Source: Sphingobacterium sp. GVS05A (GTDB lineage Bacteria; Bacteroidota; Bacteroidia; Sphingobacteriales; Sphingobacteriaceae). From it: a DNA stretch of 64,000 bases. Positions 34,176-45,500 of the stretch are shown here, in pieces. The notes beneath the pieces were generated by a model that worked only from the letters and a program-made list of their open reading frames with translations, had not been told where the DNA came from and made no database searches. The stretch's first letter is position 1, and the number at the start of each line of letters is the position of its first letter. Location of the stretch: contig NZ_JAHXYR010000001.1 of NCBI RefSeq assembly GCF_019969845.1, forward strand, positions 186,001-250,000, in the 5' to 3' direction. The position numbers and the translations under genes are program-made.

Positions 34176-35576
34176 ATGGATATTTATACGAAGCGGTGGA
34201 AAGCGCTAGGTTTCCTTGTGGCGGGAGCTTTTTTGTCTCCTTTGGATTATTTTATTGTCAATATGGCATTACCAGCTATACAGAATGCCTTTGGGGCCAG
34301 TAATCAGCAGTTACAGCTTGTCGTTGCGATTTATGGCCTTACCTATGCCACACTTATTGTCTGTGGTGGACGACTGGGGGATATTTATGGACGCAAAAGA
34401 ATATTTATATGGGGTCTGTACTTCTTTCTGTTTTCGTCCTTGGCCTGTGCTTTTTCACCGAATATTATCACCCTTATTGTATCGAGATTCATTCAGGGAA
34501 TCGGAGCTTCACTGCTCGCTCCACAGGTATTGGCTTCTATTCGTGTACTTTTTAGTAACGACGAACAGCCTAAAGCTGTCGGTATCTTCAGTGCGGTATT
34601 TGGTCTGGCTGCAGTGGCTGGTCAGCTGCTTGGAGGTGTATTGTTAATGATGCATTGGGGCAATTTATCTTGGGAAATGGTTTTTCTGGTCAATGTGCCC
34701 GTCACAATTTGTTGTATTATCGGCATTCATTTTACGATGGACAACAACGGTACCGAAAAGGAGACTGGCATTGACTACAAAGGTGTTTTACTCCTGATTA
34801 TTGCTTTAGTGCTGCTGATCTGTCCACTTATTTTTGGCCGTGAATACCACTGGCCCTGGTGGATATTTGCTGTAATGGTGGCCGGAGCGCTCTTGCTGAA
34901 CATATTTTTTAAACATGAGGTAGCTGCTCATCGGCTGCAGCGAGCTGTTCTGATCGATCCCATGTTATTATACAATAAGCAGTTTGCCGCTTGTCTACCG
35001 ATGATCTTTCTGTACAATTTTACAGCCGGCCTGTTTATCTGTTATCCCTACTATTTACAGGAATTCTTACACTGGGATGCCATAGATACGGGCTTTGCAA
35101 TTATTCCCTATGGCATAGCCTTCTTCTTGGGACCGCTGCTTGTGGCTAGATTGAGATTTACAACAAATGCATTTATTTATATCGGGTTGACGCTGCTCAT
35201 GGGAGGTTTTTTGGCGACAGCCTTGCTGTTTTATTACGGACAACAACCTTTTTGGGCAACACATATTACGCTGTTTATGGCAGGATTGGGACATGGAACT
35301 ATGATGCCGGTAATGATGCGTACCGCTATTGCCCTTGTCCCTAAAGATAAGGCGGGGCAGGCCTCCGCTCTGGTCAGTATCAGTATGCAGATAGGTGGGG
35401 TCACTGGAGGTGCAATTATAGGGACGCTATTCTTTAGTTTGATCGCGACTGTAGGTTTTCCCAAAGCCTTTGCCCTGGCAATAGCAACAATTGCATTGTT
35501 CCAGATCATCAGTCTGTTTATCAGTCGCAGACTGTCTGGACTGGGAAATAATGCATTTAATACAATTGATAAATAA
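34176..35576 (+). CDS. MFS transporter, DHA2 (EmrB/QacA) family
   Basis: This 466-residue protein has about fourteen membrane helices. The motif GGRLGDIYGRKR (64-75) between helices 2 and 3 and MALPAIQNAFGAS near residue 30 identify the drug/H+ antiporter DHA2 group. It probably exports toxic organic compounds using the proton gradient. It is divergent from an AraC regulator and is followed after 11 bases by a small NTF2-like protein gene, so the three genes likely form one regulated unit. Confidence 0.9.
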   Translation: MDIYTKRWKALGFLVAGAFLSPLDYFIVNMALPAIQNAFGASNQQLQLVVAIYGLTYATLIVCGGRLGDIYGRKRIFIWGLYFFLFSSLACAFSPNIITLIVSRFIQGIGASLLAPQVLASIRVLFSNDEQPKAVGIFSAVFGLAAVAGQLLGGVLLMMHWGNLSWEMVFLVNVPVTICCIIGIHFTMDNNGTEKETGIDYKGVLLLIIALVLLICPLIFGREYHWPWWIFAVMVAGALLLNIFFKHEVAAHRLQRAVLIDPMLLYNKQFAACLPMIFLYNFTAGLFICYPYYLQEFLHWDAIDTGFAIIPYGIAFFLGPLLVARLRFTTNAFIYIGLTLLMGGFLATALLFYYGQQPFWATHITLFMAGLGHGTMMPVMMRTAIALVPKDKAGQASALVSISMQIGGVTGGAIIGTLFFSLIATVGFPKAFALAIATIALFQIISLFISRRLSGLGNNAFNTIDK

Positions 35577-35587
35577 ATTTTAATACA

Positions 35588-35977
35588 ATGGAGAATAAAG
35601 AAAAAGCAAAATTGGCATTAGAAAGCTTCTGTACAGACATCGAACGTTGGTTTAGAGGAGGACAAGCAAATAGGGAAGAACTATACAATAGGATCCTCTC
35701 AGGGTTTTCAGCTGATTTTGAAATGGTGAGCGGTGACGGTGACCGTATCTCATTGGGCTCGTTTATAACTTGGTTACCTATGGTATACGGTGTATTTCCG
35801 GATCGTCGTGTATCCCTGGAAAATATCGAAATAGCCTGTTTGCATGATCATGCACTGGTTACATATGTCGAAATACAGTCAACTGGAAATACAACTACAC
35901 GACGAAGGTCGTCTGCTGTTTTTCTGATTCAGGAGGAAAAGGCTTTGTGGTTTCATCTTATTGAGCATTGGCTTTAG
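35588..35977 (+). CDS. SnoaL/NTF2-like protein (DUF4440-type)
   Basis: This 129-residue soluble protein starts with a helix (AKLALESFCTDIERWFRGG) and continues with the curved sheet of the NTF2-like fold, including DFEMVSGDGDRISL and a final WFHLIEHWL. The family includes enzymes and ligand carriers with a pocket but no universal catalytic residue. It is the second gene of the MFS transcript and may modify or bind the exported compound; this is inference. Confidence 0.75.
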   Translation: MENKEKAKLALESFCTDIERWFRGGQANREELYNRILSGFSADFEMVSGDGDRISLGSFITWLPMVYGVFPDRRVSLENIEIACLHDHALVTYVEIQSTGNTTTRRRSSAVFLIQEEKALWFHLIEHWL

Positions 35978-36385
35978 ACTTTGTGTAAACGATATTAGAA
36001 TCGAATATCTGTATCGGAGATCACAATTATGCTATTAAAAATAGGCGAAGTTCATACAGAATCTGCATTGTCCCCAAGGAAGTTAGATACTTTCTGGGGG
36101 CATTTTTTTAACTTAAAATCGCACAACTTGATCAAGTCAAATCATCTTTTTACCAACATCCTAGAAATGCTAACCGTTAATTAAACAGAGGTGTTTGCAA
36201 AAAAAAAATTAGGGTTTATCCATTGTCAGTCGTCTATATCTTCAAGAGCTTATGAAAAGCGAAACGATTAGTTGTATAAAAAAGCAGCTAAATAAATTAA
36301 AAGTAACCAATATATAATTTTTAGATAATATTAATTTAATATTAGTATATTTATTTTGCCTTTCAATTAAAACAAATACATATCT
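35978..36385. other. Intergenic region before the SusC locus
   Basis: These 408 bases hold the terminator of the MFS unit (36071-36109) and an AT-rich stretch before the SusC start. TATATTTA near 36346 is a one-mismatch -7 box; no other element was recognised. Confidence 0.4.
36071..36109 (+). terminator. Intrinsic terminator after the SnoaL-like gene
   Basis: CCCCA...AAGT and ACTT...TGGGG pair with one small internal asymmetry around TAGAT and are followed by seven Ts (36103-36109). Confidence 0.65.
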
Positions 36386-39300
36386 ATGAAAAAAAAACAA
36401 TTTCACTCAACCAAGAATCGAAATTTTCAGTATCGGCTGGGATTGATTTTTGGGGCAGTTTGTCTCACTGGTATGGTTCATGCCCAAGATCTCGAAGTGC
36501 AAGGCAAGGTAACCGATCGGAAAGGAGATCCCATTCGTGGGGTGACGATTTCCATAAAGAACATTCCGAATTCGGGTATGTCGACGTCAAACAAAGGAAC
36601 CTATGAATTGAATAAACTCAAAAAAAATCAAGTGTTGCTATTTACTTCGGTCGGCTATAAAAGTATAGAGTTAACCTATCAAGGGCAGAAAGAACTGAAT
36701 GTACAGTTAGAGGAAGATTTGGCTAATTTGGACGAGGTTGTTGTGGTTGGTTTTGGTACAAAGCAAAAGAAAAACCTTACAGGTGCTGTTGATCAGATCT
36801 CGGGCAAAGTATTGGAATCTAGGCCTATTTCTAATGTGATGCAAGGATTACAGGGGGTAAGTCCGGGTTTGAATATTACCTATGGCAATGGTACACCAGG
36901 GGGAATTCCGAATATTAATATTCGTGGAACCACTTCCATTAATGGTGGATCACCTTTGTTTGTCATTGATGGCATTCCAGCTACTGATGCTAATGATTTA
37001 ATTCGCTTAAATCCCACTGATATTGAATCATACACGGTATTACGTGATGCAGCTTCATCAGCAATTATGGTGCCAGAGCGACCTATGGTGTAATTTTGAT
37101 TACCACCAAATCCGGAAAACTAGGTAAGCAATCCGTTTCTTTTAATACAAATTCGGCTTGGGGAAAACCAACAGAAATGCCCGATCCCGTGACAGATCCC
37201 TATATCTTTTCGAAGCTTCTTGAATTATCGACAAATAATACTCCTTGGGATTATGTCAATTACAGTGATGAGCACTATCAATGGGCAAAGGAACGTTCGG
37301 ACAATCCTAGTTTGGAGGACGTACGCATAGACCCTAAAGATCCAAAACGATGGGCTTATATGGGAAACAACAACTGGAACCAGTACTTTTTAAATAACTC
37401 GGCACATTCCCAATCGTATAATTTGACCTTCTCGGGTGGAGCTAAAGTGAATGAGCTCCCTTTTAAATATTATTTGTCAGGTGATTATACCAAAGAGAAT
37501 GGTTTAAGCAAAATAGCAACCGATTATTGGACTCGTAAAGGCATGCGTGGGCGGATCAATATTGCACCGTTCCAATGGCTCCAACTGGACAATAACACCA
37601 GCTTATATAATACACACCGTGAAAGTCCAGCTGCGAGCTTAACAGATATCTATTATTTAACACCTATCCAAGTTGCGAAAAATCCAGATGGTACCTGGGC
37701 AAATACGGATGCAGGGCGATTGGCGGCTCGTTTGTCCGACGGTGGAAAGAGCAACGGGGATACTTTTGGGTTCCAAAATACATTTAATGCAGTTGGAACA
37801 TTCTTGAATGGTGATCTAAAAGTTGCGGCAGATGCAAGTGTCAAGCGAGAGTATTACAAAAGCAATGGCTATGCTAAAAAATTTAAGATCGGTTTTGGAC
37901 CTAATGATATTCGCGAAGAAGGAGGAACGGGATATGTGAATGAATCGCGTACTGATTTGAATAATACGGTGTTTAATCTATATGCAAATTACAATAAGAC
38001 GATAGGTAAGCATAATTTTGGTGCCATGGTGGGCTATAATCAAGAAGAATACATTTATTCATCTACTTATGTCAACCGAAATAATCTAATTTCTTCTACA
38101 TTGCCGTATTTAGGATTGACGACTGGGGAAATGACACTTAATGCCGGTTATAGTTCTTATGCAACACGAAGTTATTTTGGGCGATTGAATTATACGTTTA
38201 ATGAGCGTTATATCTTGGAGGGTACAGGGCGTTACGATGGTTCATCCCGTTTTCCTAAGGCAAGTCGCTGGGGATTCTTTCCATCCGTTTCAGGGGCTTG
38301 GATCGTTAGTAATGAATCCTTTTTCGAATCACTAAAACCGAAAATATCCAATCTAAAGTTAAGAGCATCATATGGTAGTTTAGGAAATCAAAATGTAGGC
38401 GACTTCTCTTATATCCAGACGATGGGAACCAGCCTTTCGGGGTACCTCATTAATGGAAATCAACAATATGTCGTGAATGGGGCGCCTCCGCTGACAATTG
38501 ATCCAAACTCATATACATGGGAAAATGTGTCTACTTTAAACTTCGGTGCTGATTTGGGCCTATTCAATGATAAGTTTTTTGTGGGCTACGATAATTACAT
38601 CCGTAATACAACCGGTATGTTGACTGCAGGGCAGGAGCTTCCAGGTGTATTAGGAACAAGCGTGCCAAGGCAGAATGCAGCTGATTTGCGTACAAAGGGT
38701 TGGGAGCTTTCAGTGACTTATAAGGATCAATTTGAATTAGCAAATAAGCCTTTTTCTTTTGATGCGAAGGTTGTGTTGTCTGATTCCCGTGCTAAGATTA
38801 GAAAATTCAAAAATGATGAACGCCTTCTTTCGACTTATTTCAATGGTTATGAATTCGGTACAATCTATGGGCTCCAGGGAGATGGGCTATTTAAAAGTGC
38901 TGATGAAATCAAAGCATTGGATGAATCAGGTATAGTACCTTGGGGAGCTTTAAATATTGTGAATGGTTGGCCAAAATTTAAGGATATCGACGGAAATGGT
39001 AAAATTGAAAGGGGGCTGACTGAAACGAATTTGAAAGATCTTCAGGTAATTGGTAATTCTGCAGATCGTTATCGTATCGGTTTTAACCTTAACATGAACT
39101 GGGGCGGATTTGATGCCTCAGTATTTCTACAGGGTGTATTAAAACGAGATTTCTATCCGCGGCATTATTTGTTCTGGGGACCTTATCAGCAACCTTACGC
39201 AAATATATACCCATGGCATTTGGATTTTTATAGAGAAACCAGTGATACAGCAGAAGAACGTGCAAAACACTCCCAGGCGTACTTGAATGCAGGTTTGGCG

Positions 39301-39636
39301 GATGCTAATCATGATGCGGCATATCCTGTATTGCAATCTTGGTTGGCCGATGTGAATGATGGTAAAGGATTGGCTATTCCCAATACACAGTATATGTTGA
39401 ATGGTTCTTATCTGCGTTTGAAGAACATCACTTTTGGGTATACCTTGCCACATGAGTTGTTGGAAAAATGGAAAATTCAACGTTTGCGTATTTTCTTTTC
39501 GGGAGAAAATCTATTTGAATTCTCACAGATCAAAAAATATGTTGATCCTGAAGCGATCAACAACGGAACCGATGGTAGCGCCTGGGCCTACCCATTCCAA
39601 CGTAAGTTTTCAGTTGGTTTAAACTTAGATTTTTAA
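36386..39636 (+). pseudogene. SusC/RagA-type TonB-dependent outer-membrane receptor, one-base frameshift
   Basis: The gene encodes a signal peptide ending in VHAQ, a carboxypeptidase-like domain (LEVQGKVTDRKGDPIRGV), a TonB-box region with VVVVGFGTKQK and a plug. In the plug the expected AIYGARATYGVILITT is broken: GCAATTATGG at 37061-37070 lacks one T, so the first frame runs out to a TAA at 37093 while the second frame carries the rest to 39636 without another fault. The full length would be about 1083 residues, normal for the family. The partner SusD follows after 19 bases. It is either a recent inactivation or a base-calling error. Confidence 0.88.
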
Positions 39637-39655
39637 CAATTAGCAGTACACAGAG

Positions 39656-41464
39656 ATGAATGTCAAATCAAAAATAATATTGGGAATTATAAGCGGCGGT
39701 TTTATATTAACAATAACAGCTTGCCAAAAGGATTTTCTGGATCGATTTCCCCAAACTTCGATTACACCTGAGGTTTTCTTTAATACCGAAGAGGATCTTT
39801 CGCTGTATATCAATGGGATGCTGAGTATGAATGATCGTTGGACTTATGTAGGAGATCAGAGTTCAGACAATGCAGCTACAACAGCTGCCATAACGCTTAA
39901 GACAATGATGACCAGCAAAACAGAGCCAACATCAGAAACAGCTGGAGGGGATTGGTCTTGGGGACGTTTACGCACAATAAATTACTTTTTAGAAAACTAT
40001 CAGCGTGCAAATGTAGCAGCGGATGTTAAAAATCACTATGCAGGTTTGGCACGTTACTATCGCGCTATTTTTTACCATGGTATGGTAAAGCAGTATTCGG
40101 ATGTACCTTGGTATAGCAAAACATTAACCCCAAGTGACGAAGCTTTACGTGACGGGCAATCTCCTCGTACATTGGTTGTTGACAGCATAATGGCAGATTT
40201 GGACTTCGCAACAAAAAATGTTAAAGAGCAAGTTGCGCTCGGAACGCCAGGTAGAGATGCAGTATTGTTGATGCAGGCTAAGATTGCATTGCATGAAGGG
40301 ACGTATCGACTGTATCACAGTGAGTTAAATTTGGACAAAACGGCGAAGAATTACTTTGACATTGTAGAGAAAGCAACTTCACAAATCATCGCTACCAATA
40401 AATATAGCATATATTCTACCGGTAAACCGAATGAGGACTATGCTGCATTATTTGAATCACAGGATCTTTCCCAAAATAAAGAAGTAATCTTGTTGAATGC
40501 TTTTGATCAAAACAAAAATAGGGGACAGGCGCTTAACGGTTATGTTTTTGGTGATTATGAACAATCGCCTTCACGTGACTTGATACAGACGTACCTGATG
40601 AAAGATGGTTCGCGTTATACAGATATCCCCAATTACGATAAGAAGCTTTATGTCCAGGAATTTGAAAACCGTGATCCACGTCTGATGCAGACTTTGGTCT
40701 ATCCGCAATGGCTGAGACAGCCTGATAAATCAAATTATGTGCAAAAGCTGAACAAAAACTTTTCAGGTTATCATCAGTTGAAAGGCTATGTCAATTCATC
40801 CGATCAAATTATTATGAATGGAGTTGATTTTCCAGTGCACCGTTACGCTGAGGTTCTATTGATGTATGCTGAAGCAAAGGCTGAGCTAGGAACATTGACA
40901 CAAGCTGATCTCGACAAGTCCGCTAATCTATTGCGAAGAAGAGTAGGAATGCCCGATCTCAAAATGGATGTTGCAAATGCAAATCCTGATCCTAAATTGG
41001 CCGCTGATTACCCGAATGTGAAGGGAGCCTTCCGGGGGGTGATTTTTGAAATTAGACGCGAACGACGTGTTGAGTTTGCCTTTGAGAATTCACGTTATGA
41101 TGACCTTATGCGCTGGAATGTCGGTAAGCTGCTTGAACGTATTCCAGAAGGAATGTATTTTCCGGGAGTGGGTAATTATGACATGACAGGGGATGGGGTT
41201 GCCGATATCAAATTGATTCCTGATGGACAGACCATTCCTACCGATCGAGAAAAGAATTCACTTGGCGTACCGCTGGTCTACTATAGCATTGGAAATTTTG
41301 GTGGTAATGCCGGTGTTTATCTTAAAAATGGTGTCAATGGTGGAACAATGGTAACAGATGTCAATGTCCGTAGATTTGTAGAACCGATGTATTATTATCG
41401 TCCGGTTCCAGCAAAGCAGATCATCCTCAATCCAAATCTAAAACAGGTATTTGGGTGGAAGTAA
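39656..41464 (+). CDS. SusD/RagB family nutrient-binding outer-membrane lipoprotein
   Basis: This 602-residue lipoprotein has the signal ending in TITAC, then the SusD helical fold with its typical opening DFLDRFPQTSITPEVFF, a TPR-like core, and the C-terminal block RRERRVEFAFENSRYDDLMRW. It caps the SusC barrel and binds the glycan or other nutrient at the surface. Its own SusC is frameshifted, so it may lack a working partner. A secreted metallophosphoesterase gene follows after 23 bases. Confidence 0.93.
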   Translation: MNVKSKIILGIISGGFILTITACQKDFLDRFPQTSITPEVFFNTEEDLSLYINGMLSMNDRWTYVGDQSSDNAATTAAITLKTMMTSKTEPTSETAGGDWSWGRLRTINYFLENYQRANVAADVKNHYAGLARYYRAIFYHGMVKQYSDVPWYSKTLTPSDEALRDGQSPRTLVVDSIMADLDFATKNVKEQVALGTPGRDAVLLMQAKIALHEGTYRLYHSELNLDKTAKNYFDIVEKATSQIIATNKYSIYSTGKPNEDYAALFESQDLSQNKEVILLNAFDQNKNRGQALNGYVFGDYEQSPSRDLIQTYLMKDGSRYTDIPNYDKKLYVQEFENRDPRLMQTLVYPQWLRQPDKSNYVQKLNKNFSGYHQLKGYVNSSDQIIMNGVDFPVHRYAEVLLMYAEAKAELGTLTQADLDKSANLLRRRVGMPDLKMDVANANPDPKLAADYPNVKGAFRGVIFEIRRERRVEFAFENSRYDDLMRWNVGKLLERIPEGMYFPGVGNYDMTGDGVADIKLIPDGQTIPTDREKNSLGVPLVYYSIGNFGGNAGVYLKNGVNGGTMVTDVNVRRFVEPMYYYRPVPAKQIILNPNLKQVFGWK

Positions 41465-41487
41465 TATATAAATAACATATAATATAC

Positions 41488-42336
41488 ATGAAATCAATTA
41501 TTTTAACAATAAGTCTGTTCGTTACAACAGTCTTAGTACATGCTCAACAGAAATTTTCATTCGCGTTCTTTACAGATTTACACCTTAATACCAGTGCGGA
41601 AACACATTGTTTTGAAGGGCTGAATAAAGCTATTCAAAATGCCAAAAGTAAAAAAGTAGACTTCGTCCTAAACGGTGGAGACAATGTGGATGTCGATGCT
41701 TATAAGGCCGAACAATTGCCTTTAGCGAAGAGCATGTTTCAAAAGTATAAGGACCAAGTGGATGCATCTAAGCTGAAATGGTATTATGCTATTGGCAATC
41801 ACGATCGTTTCTGGCATTATGACGGAAAAGACGGAGCCGGCCTTTTTGAATCGGTTTTTGGAAAGAGCTACCACAGCTTTGTGCATAAGGGATGGCGTTT
41901 TATTGTGTTAAACTCTACGGAAATATGCAATGGCAAATACTGTGTGAGTGAGGAACAGCAGGCCTGGCTGAAACAGGTGCTTGATGAAACGCCAAAAACG
42001 CAACCTATTGTTGTTGTTGCACACGTGCCGTTCTTGTCTTTGTATTATCCTGTATTGGATGGACACTATACCGATGCCGATACATTTACCAATCAAAAAG
42101 CTATTCTGGATCTATTTGCCGGGCACAATTTGAAGCTTGTTTTGCAAGGACATCAGCATCTCTATGAAGAAATCAAAGTGAAAGGTGTACAGTTTATTAC
42201 AGCGGGAGCGATCTGTGCAAGTTGGTGGGGCGGCGCCTTCAACGGTACCCAGGAAGGTTACCTAAAGGTTGATATCAACGGCGACCAGTTTAAATGGGAA
42301 TACATTGACTATGGTTGGACGGTGAAAGGGAAATAA
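41488..42336 (+). CDS. Secreted calcineurin-like metallophosphoesterase
   Basis: This 282-residue protein has a signal peptide (ending in VHAQ) and all five metallophosphoesterase blocks: DLH (D30, H32), GGDN (D65), GNHD (N104, H105), AHVPF (H179) and GHQHL (H222, H224). It would hydrolyse phosphomonoesters or diesters in the periplasm with two metal ions. As third gene of the SusC/SusD unit it suggests that the imported compound carries phosphate, as in glycerophosphodiesters or phosphorylated glycans. A strong terminator follows. Confidence 0.92.
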   Translation: MKSIILTISLFVTTVLVHAQQKFSFAFFTDLHLNTSAETHCFEGLNKAIQNAKSKKVDFVLNGGDNVDVDAYKAEQLPLAKSMFQKYKDQVDASKLKWYYAIGNHDRFWHYDGKDGAGLFESVFGKSYHSFVHKGWRFIVLNSTEICNGKYCVSEEQQAWLKQVLDETPKTQPIVVVAHVPFLSLYYPVLDGHYTDADTFTNQKAILDLFAGHNLKLVLQGHQHLYEEIKVKGVQFITAGAICASWWGGAFNGTQEGYLKVDINGDQFKWEYIDYGWTVKGK

Positions 42337-42345
42337 AAAGACGAT

Positions 42346-42380
42346 CGCCCGCCTACTTTAATGTTTGGCGGGCGTTTTTT
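42346..42380 (+). terminator. Intrinsic terminator after the phosphoesterase gene
   Basis: CGCCCGCC (42346-42353) and GGCGGGCG (42367-42374) form a strong GC stem followed by six Ts, closing the first Sus unit. Confidence 0.85.
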
Positions 42381-42548
42381 ATACAATACTTGCAAAACTG
42401 ATTGTGCTGCTTATAGTGTGTATTATGGTAGGTAAAAAAACATAGGTCTTTGATAAGATTAGCGTGGTTTAAGAAAGAGATTCAGCCTTTCTTTGCTTTG
42501 ATGGACATATTATGAAATATGGACCGATAAAACCAAAAACTAAAAATT

Positions 42549-45500
42549 ATGAAAGAAAACTTCAAAAAGCATCTACGGCTGCTCGGAATTGTCTTCATGT
42601 TACTACAGTCCCTTCATGTTCTTTCTCAAGTTAGAATATCGGGTACAGTGGTGGATTTTCAATCAAAAGCTCCCCTTGTCGGCGCTACGGTTACTAATGT
42701 CGGGAAAAGCAGTATTTCGGTCAAAACTGATGCTTATGGCAAATTTACAATTGCTGTAAATGATGGCGAAAGTCTCAAAACAACCATGCTTGGCTATAAA
42801 GAACTAACTGTAAGGGCTCGACAGGGCCTGGTTATTGAAATGGTTGAATCTACCATTGAATTAAACGAGACGGTAGTTGTGGGTTACACGACACAAAAGA
42901 AAGGGCTACTCGCTGGATCAGTGGCTTCTGTTAAATTTAAAGAAACAGATGCAGAGATTCCGACTACATCAGTTGGAAACTTATTGGCAGGAAGAATGGC
43001 CGGTTTATATGTATCTACACCGAGTGGTAAACCTGGAGAACAGCCCAATATCCGTATTAGAACAGCGAGTTCATGGAATGCCTCACCAACACTCTATGTG
43101 ATTGATGGGAAAGTAACCATTGATGCCGCTGAGTTCAATAACTTAAGTCCCAATGAAATAGAGGAAATTTCTATTTTAAAAGACGCGGCGACAACAGCAG
43201 CTTATGGTGCCCGTGCGGGTGCAGGTGTAGTGTTGGTGACTACCAAGCGTGGTAAAGCAGGGAAAGTTGCCATTAACTATTCTGTTAATACCGGTAAGGA
43301 TGTGCGTGGAAAAAATATGGAATTAACCAGCATCATGGAATGGGGACAGATTCAAAATAGAATCTGGGGTGAAGCTGGTGGTCCAGCAAATACTCCTTGG
43401 ACCGAAACTGCAAAAGCCTATTTTAAGGATACGGATTTTGGCGGCGGTGTGGGATATGGTTTTGATCACTTAAAAGATGTCTATGTAAATCCTTCTACTA
43501 CAACGCATAACTTAAGTGCCACAGGAGGGACTGACAAACTTCAATATTTTATTGGAGCCTCCTATGTAAATCAAGAAACTTTTATTAAGAATACAAACGA
43601 AAAAAAATACAATGTCAGAAGTAATATTACCGGAAATCTGACCAAAAACCTTTCAGTTTTTGCAGGCCTAAGTTTAAATAATAATAAATTCAATGCCCCT
43701 GAAGGAGATTGGTCTGGAGATATGTTTCCCAAGTTATTGTTATGGCAACCTTATATGCCTTCCTTTACTGCGACTGGTTTGCCAGTAGACTACTTCTGGA
43801 TTTCCAATAAATCTGGCGAGGCCCAAGGCCTTTCCGGGTATAATAGGTCAGAAAGCTTGAAAGCGATAGCAAATTTGAACCTAACTTATAAAATGCCGTT
43901 TCTTGAAGGTTTAAGCGCTAAAGTAGGATATATCAAAACTTTCAATAACAGTAATCAAAAAATATACTCCCATCCGTTTACCTATTACCAGTTGGCACAA
44001 ATAGAACCTGTTGTTTGGGATTTAAATAAGATTGTCGGGGAGCGCCTTACCTATCATACGGCGAGTATACAAAAGCTGGCTGCCTGGAATCAGGAGGAGC
44101 AGACAAACTTACAACTGAATTTTGAAAGAGATTTTGGAAAACACCATGTTAACGCAGCTTTGGTTTACGAACGTCAGGAAAGAAGTTATGATGGTATAAA
44201 TGCAACTATCAATGGTTTCCCTATCTATATGACTGATCAATGGTGGGCTTCGACCGGCGGATCAGGGGTCGTTAATGGTACTGCAACCAAAAGAATTAGC
44301 AATACTTATGGTTTTCTGCCAACAATAGGCCGTAAATCCTATATTGGACAATTTGCTTATGACTACGCCGATAAATATGTCGCTACTTTTGCCTACCGAT
44401 ATGACGGTTCGGCCAATTTTCCAAAAGATAAACGATGGGGATTTTTCCCTTCAGTTTCGGCCGCGTGGGTAGTATCGAAGGAAAATTTCTTTAGTAAGGT
44501 CAACGGTATTGAATCTTTGAAATTAAGGGCTTCGGTCGGATTGACGGGGAATGATTTTGTGGCTATTGATCCAAATGGTGGAAAAGATGATGCAAATGCC
44601 AAACGCTGGCAATATGAAGATAAATATGTAAGTGGAAACAGTGCCTTTTTTGGTGAAACACCAACACTTAATCCCGGTATCAGATATGATGTTCTACCAA
44701 ATGTAGATATAACCTGGGAGAAGTATCTAAACAAAAATTTCGGTGTCGATATCAGTTTCTTGAAACATTTCAATGCCACGGCAGAATATTGGGAGACACG
44801 TACCTATGATATTTTAAGTACAAGAATACAATCTACACCACCGACATTCAGCCGACCTTTACCATCCGTTAACTATGGAGAAATGAAAGCCAATGGTATA
44901 GATCTTAGTTTAAATTACCTTAACCGGACAGGAGATCTAAATTATAATGTTGGGCTAAACTTTACATATGGTGATTCATGGTATACAATACGAGATTTAA
45001 ACATAACCTACGACTATCAGAATTTGATCGGTAATGGTCGATCGGCAAATATGATTACTGGTTATACGGTAGATCATATGCTCCGGACCCAAGCAGATGT
45101 TGATGCGCTGTTAGCTGCTCATCCAGGATACAATTTTAAGGGTAATGCCCCAAAACCTGGGCAATTTGCCTACAAAGATTTTAATGGAGATAATACCATT
45201 AATGAGAATGATATTACCGTATTGAATAAAAGCAATAATCCCAAAGTCTTTGGACTAAACTTAGGTGCAGATTGGAAAGGCCTAAGTATTACTGCCAATT
45301 TTAATGGTTCATTTGGTTATAAAAAGTCGTTTAACAATTTGAGTGGTGGAGTAGAATGGAACCGGATGTGGCGTCCTTGGGCTAATGAATCTTGGAGCCC
45401 TGAAAATACAGACGCTTGGTTGCCTTATCGCTATAGTGCCAATGATGATGTAAGGACTGTCAATACAAGTGGAAGTAATTTTTGGTTGGCTGATGCCAGC

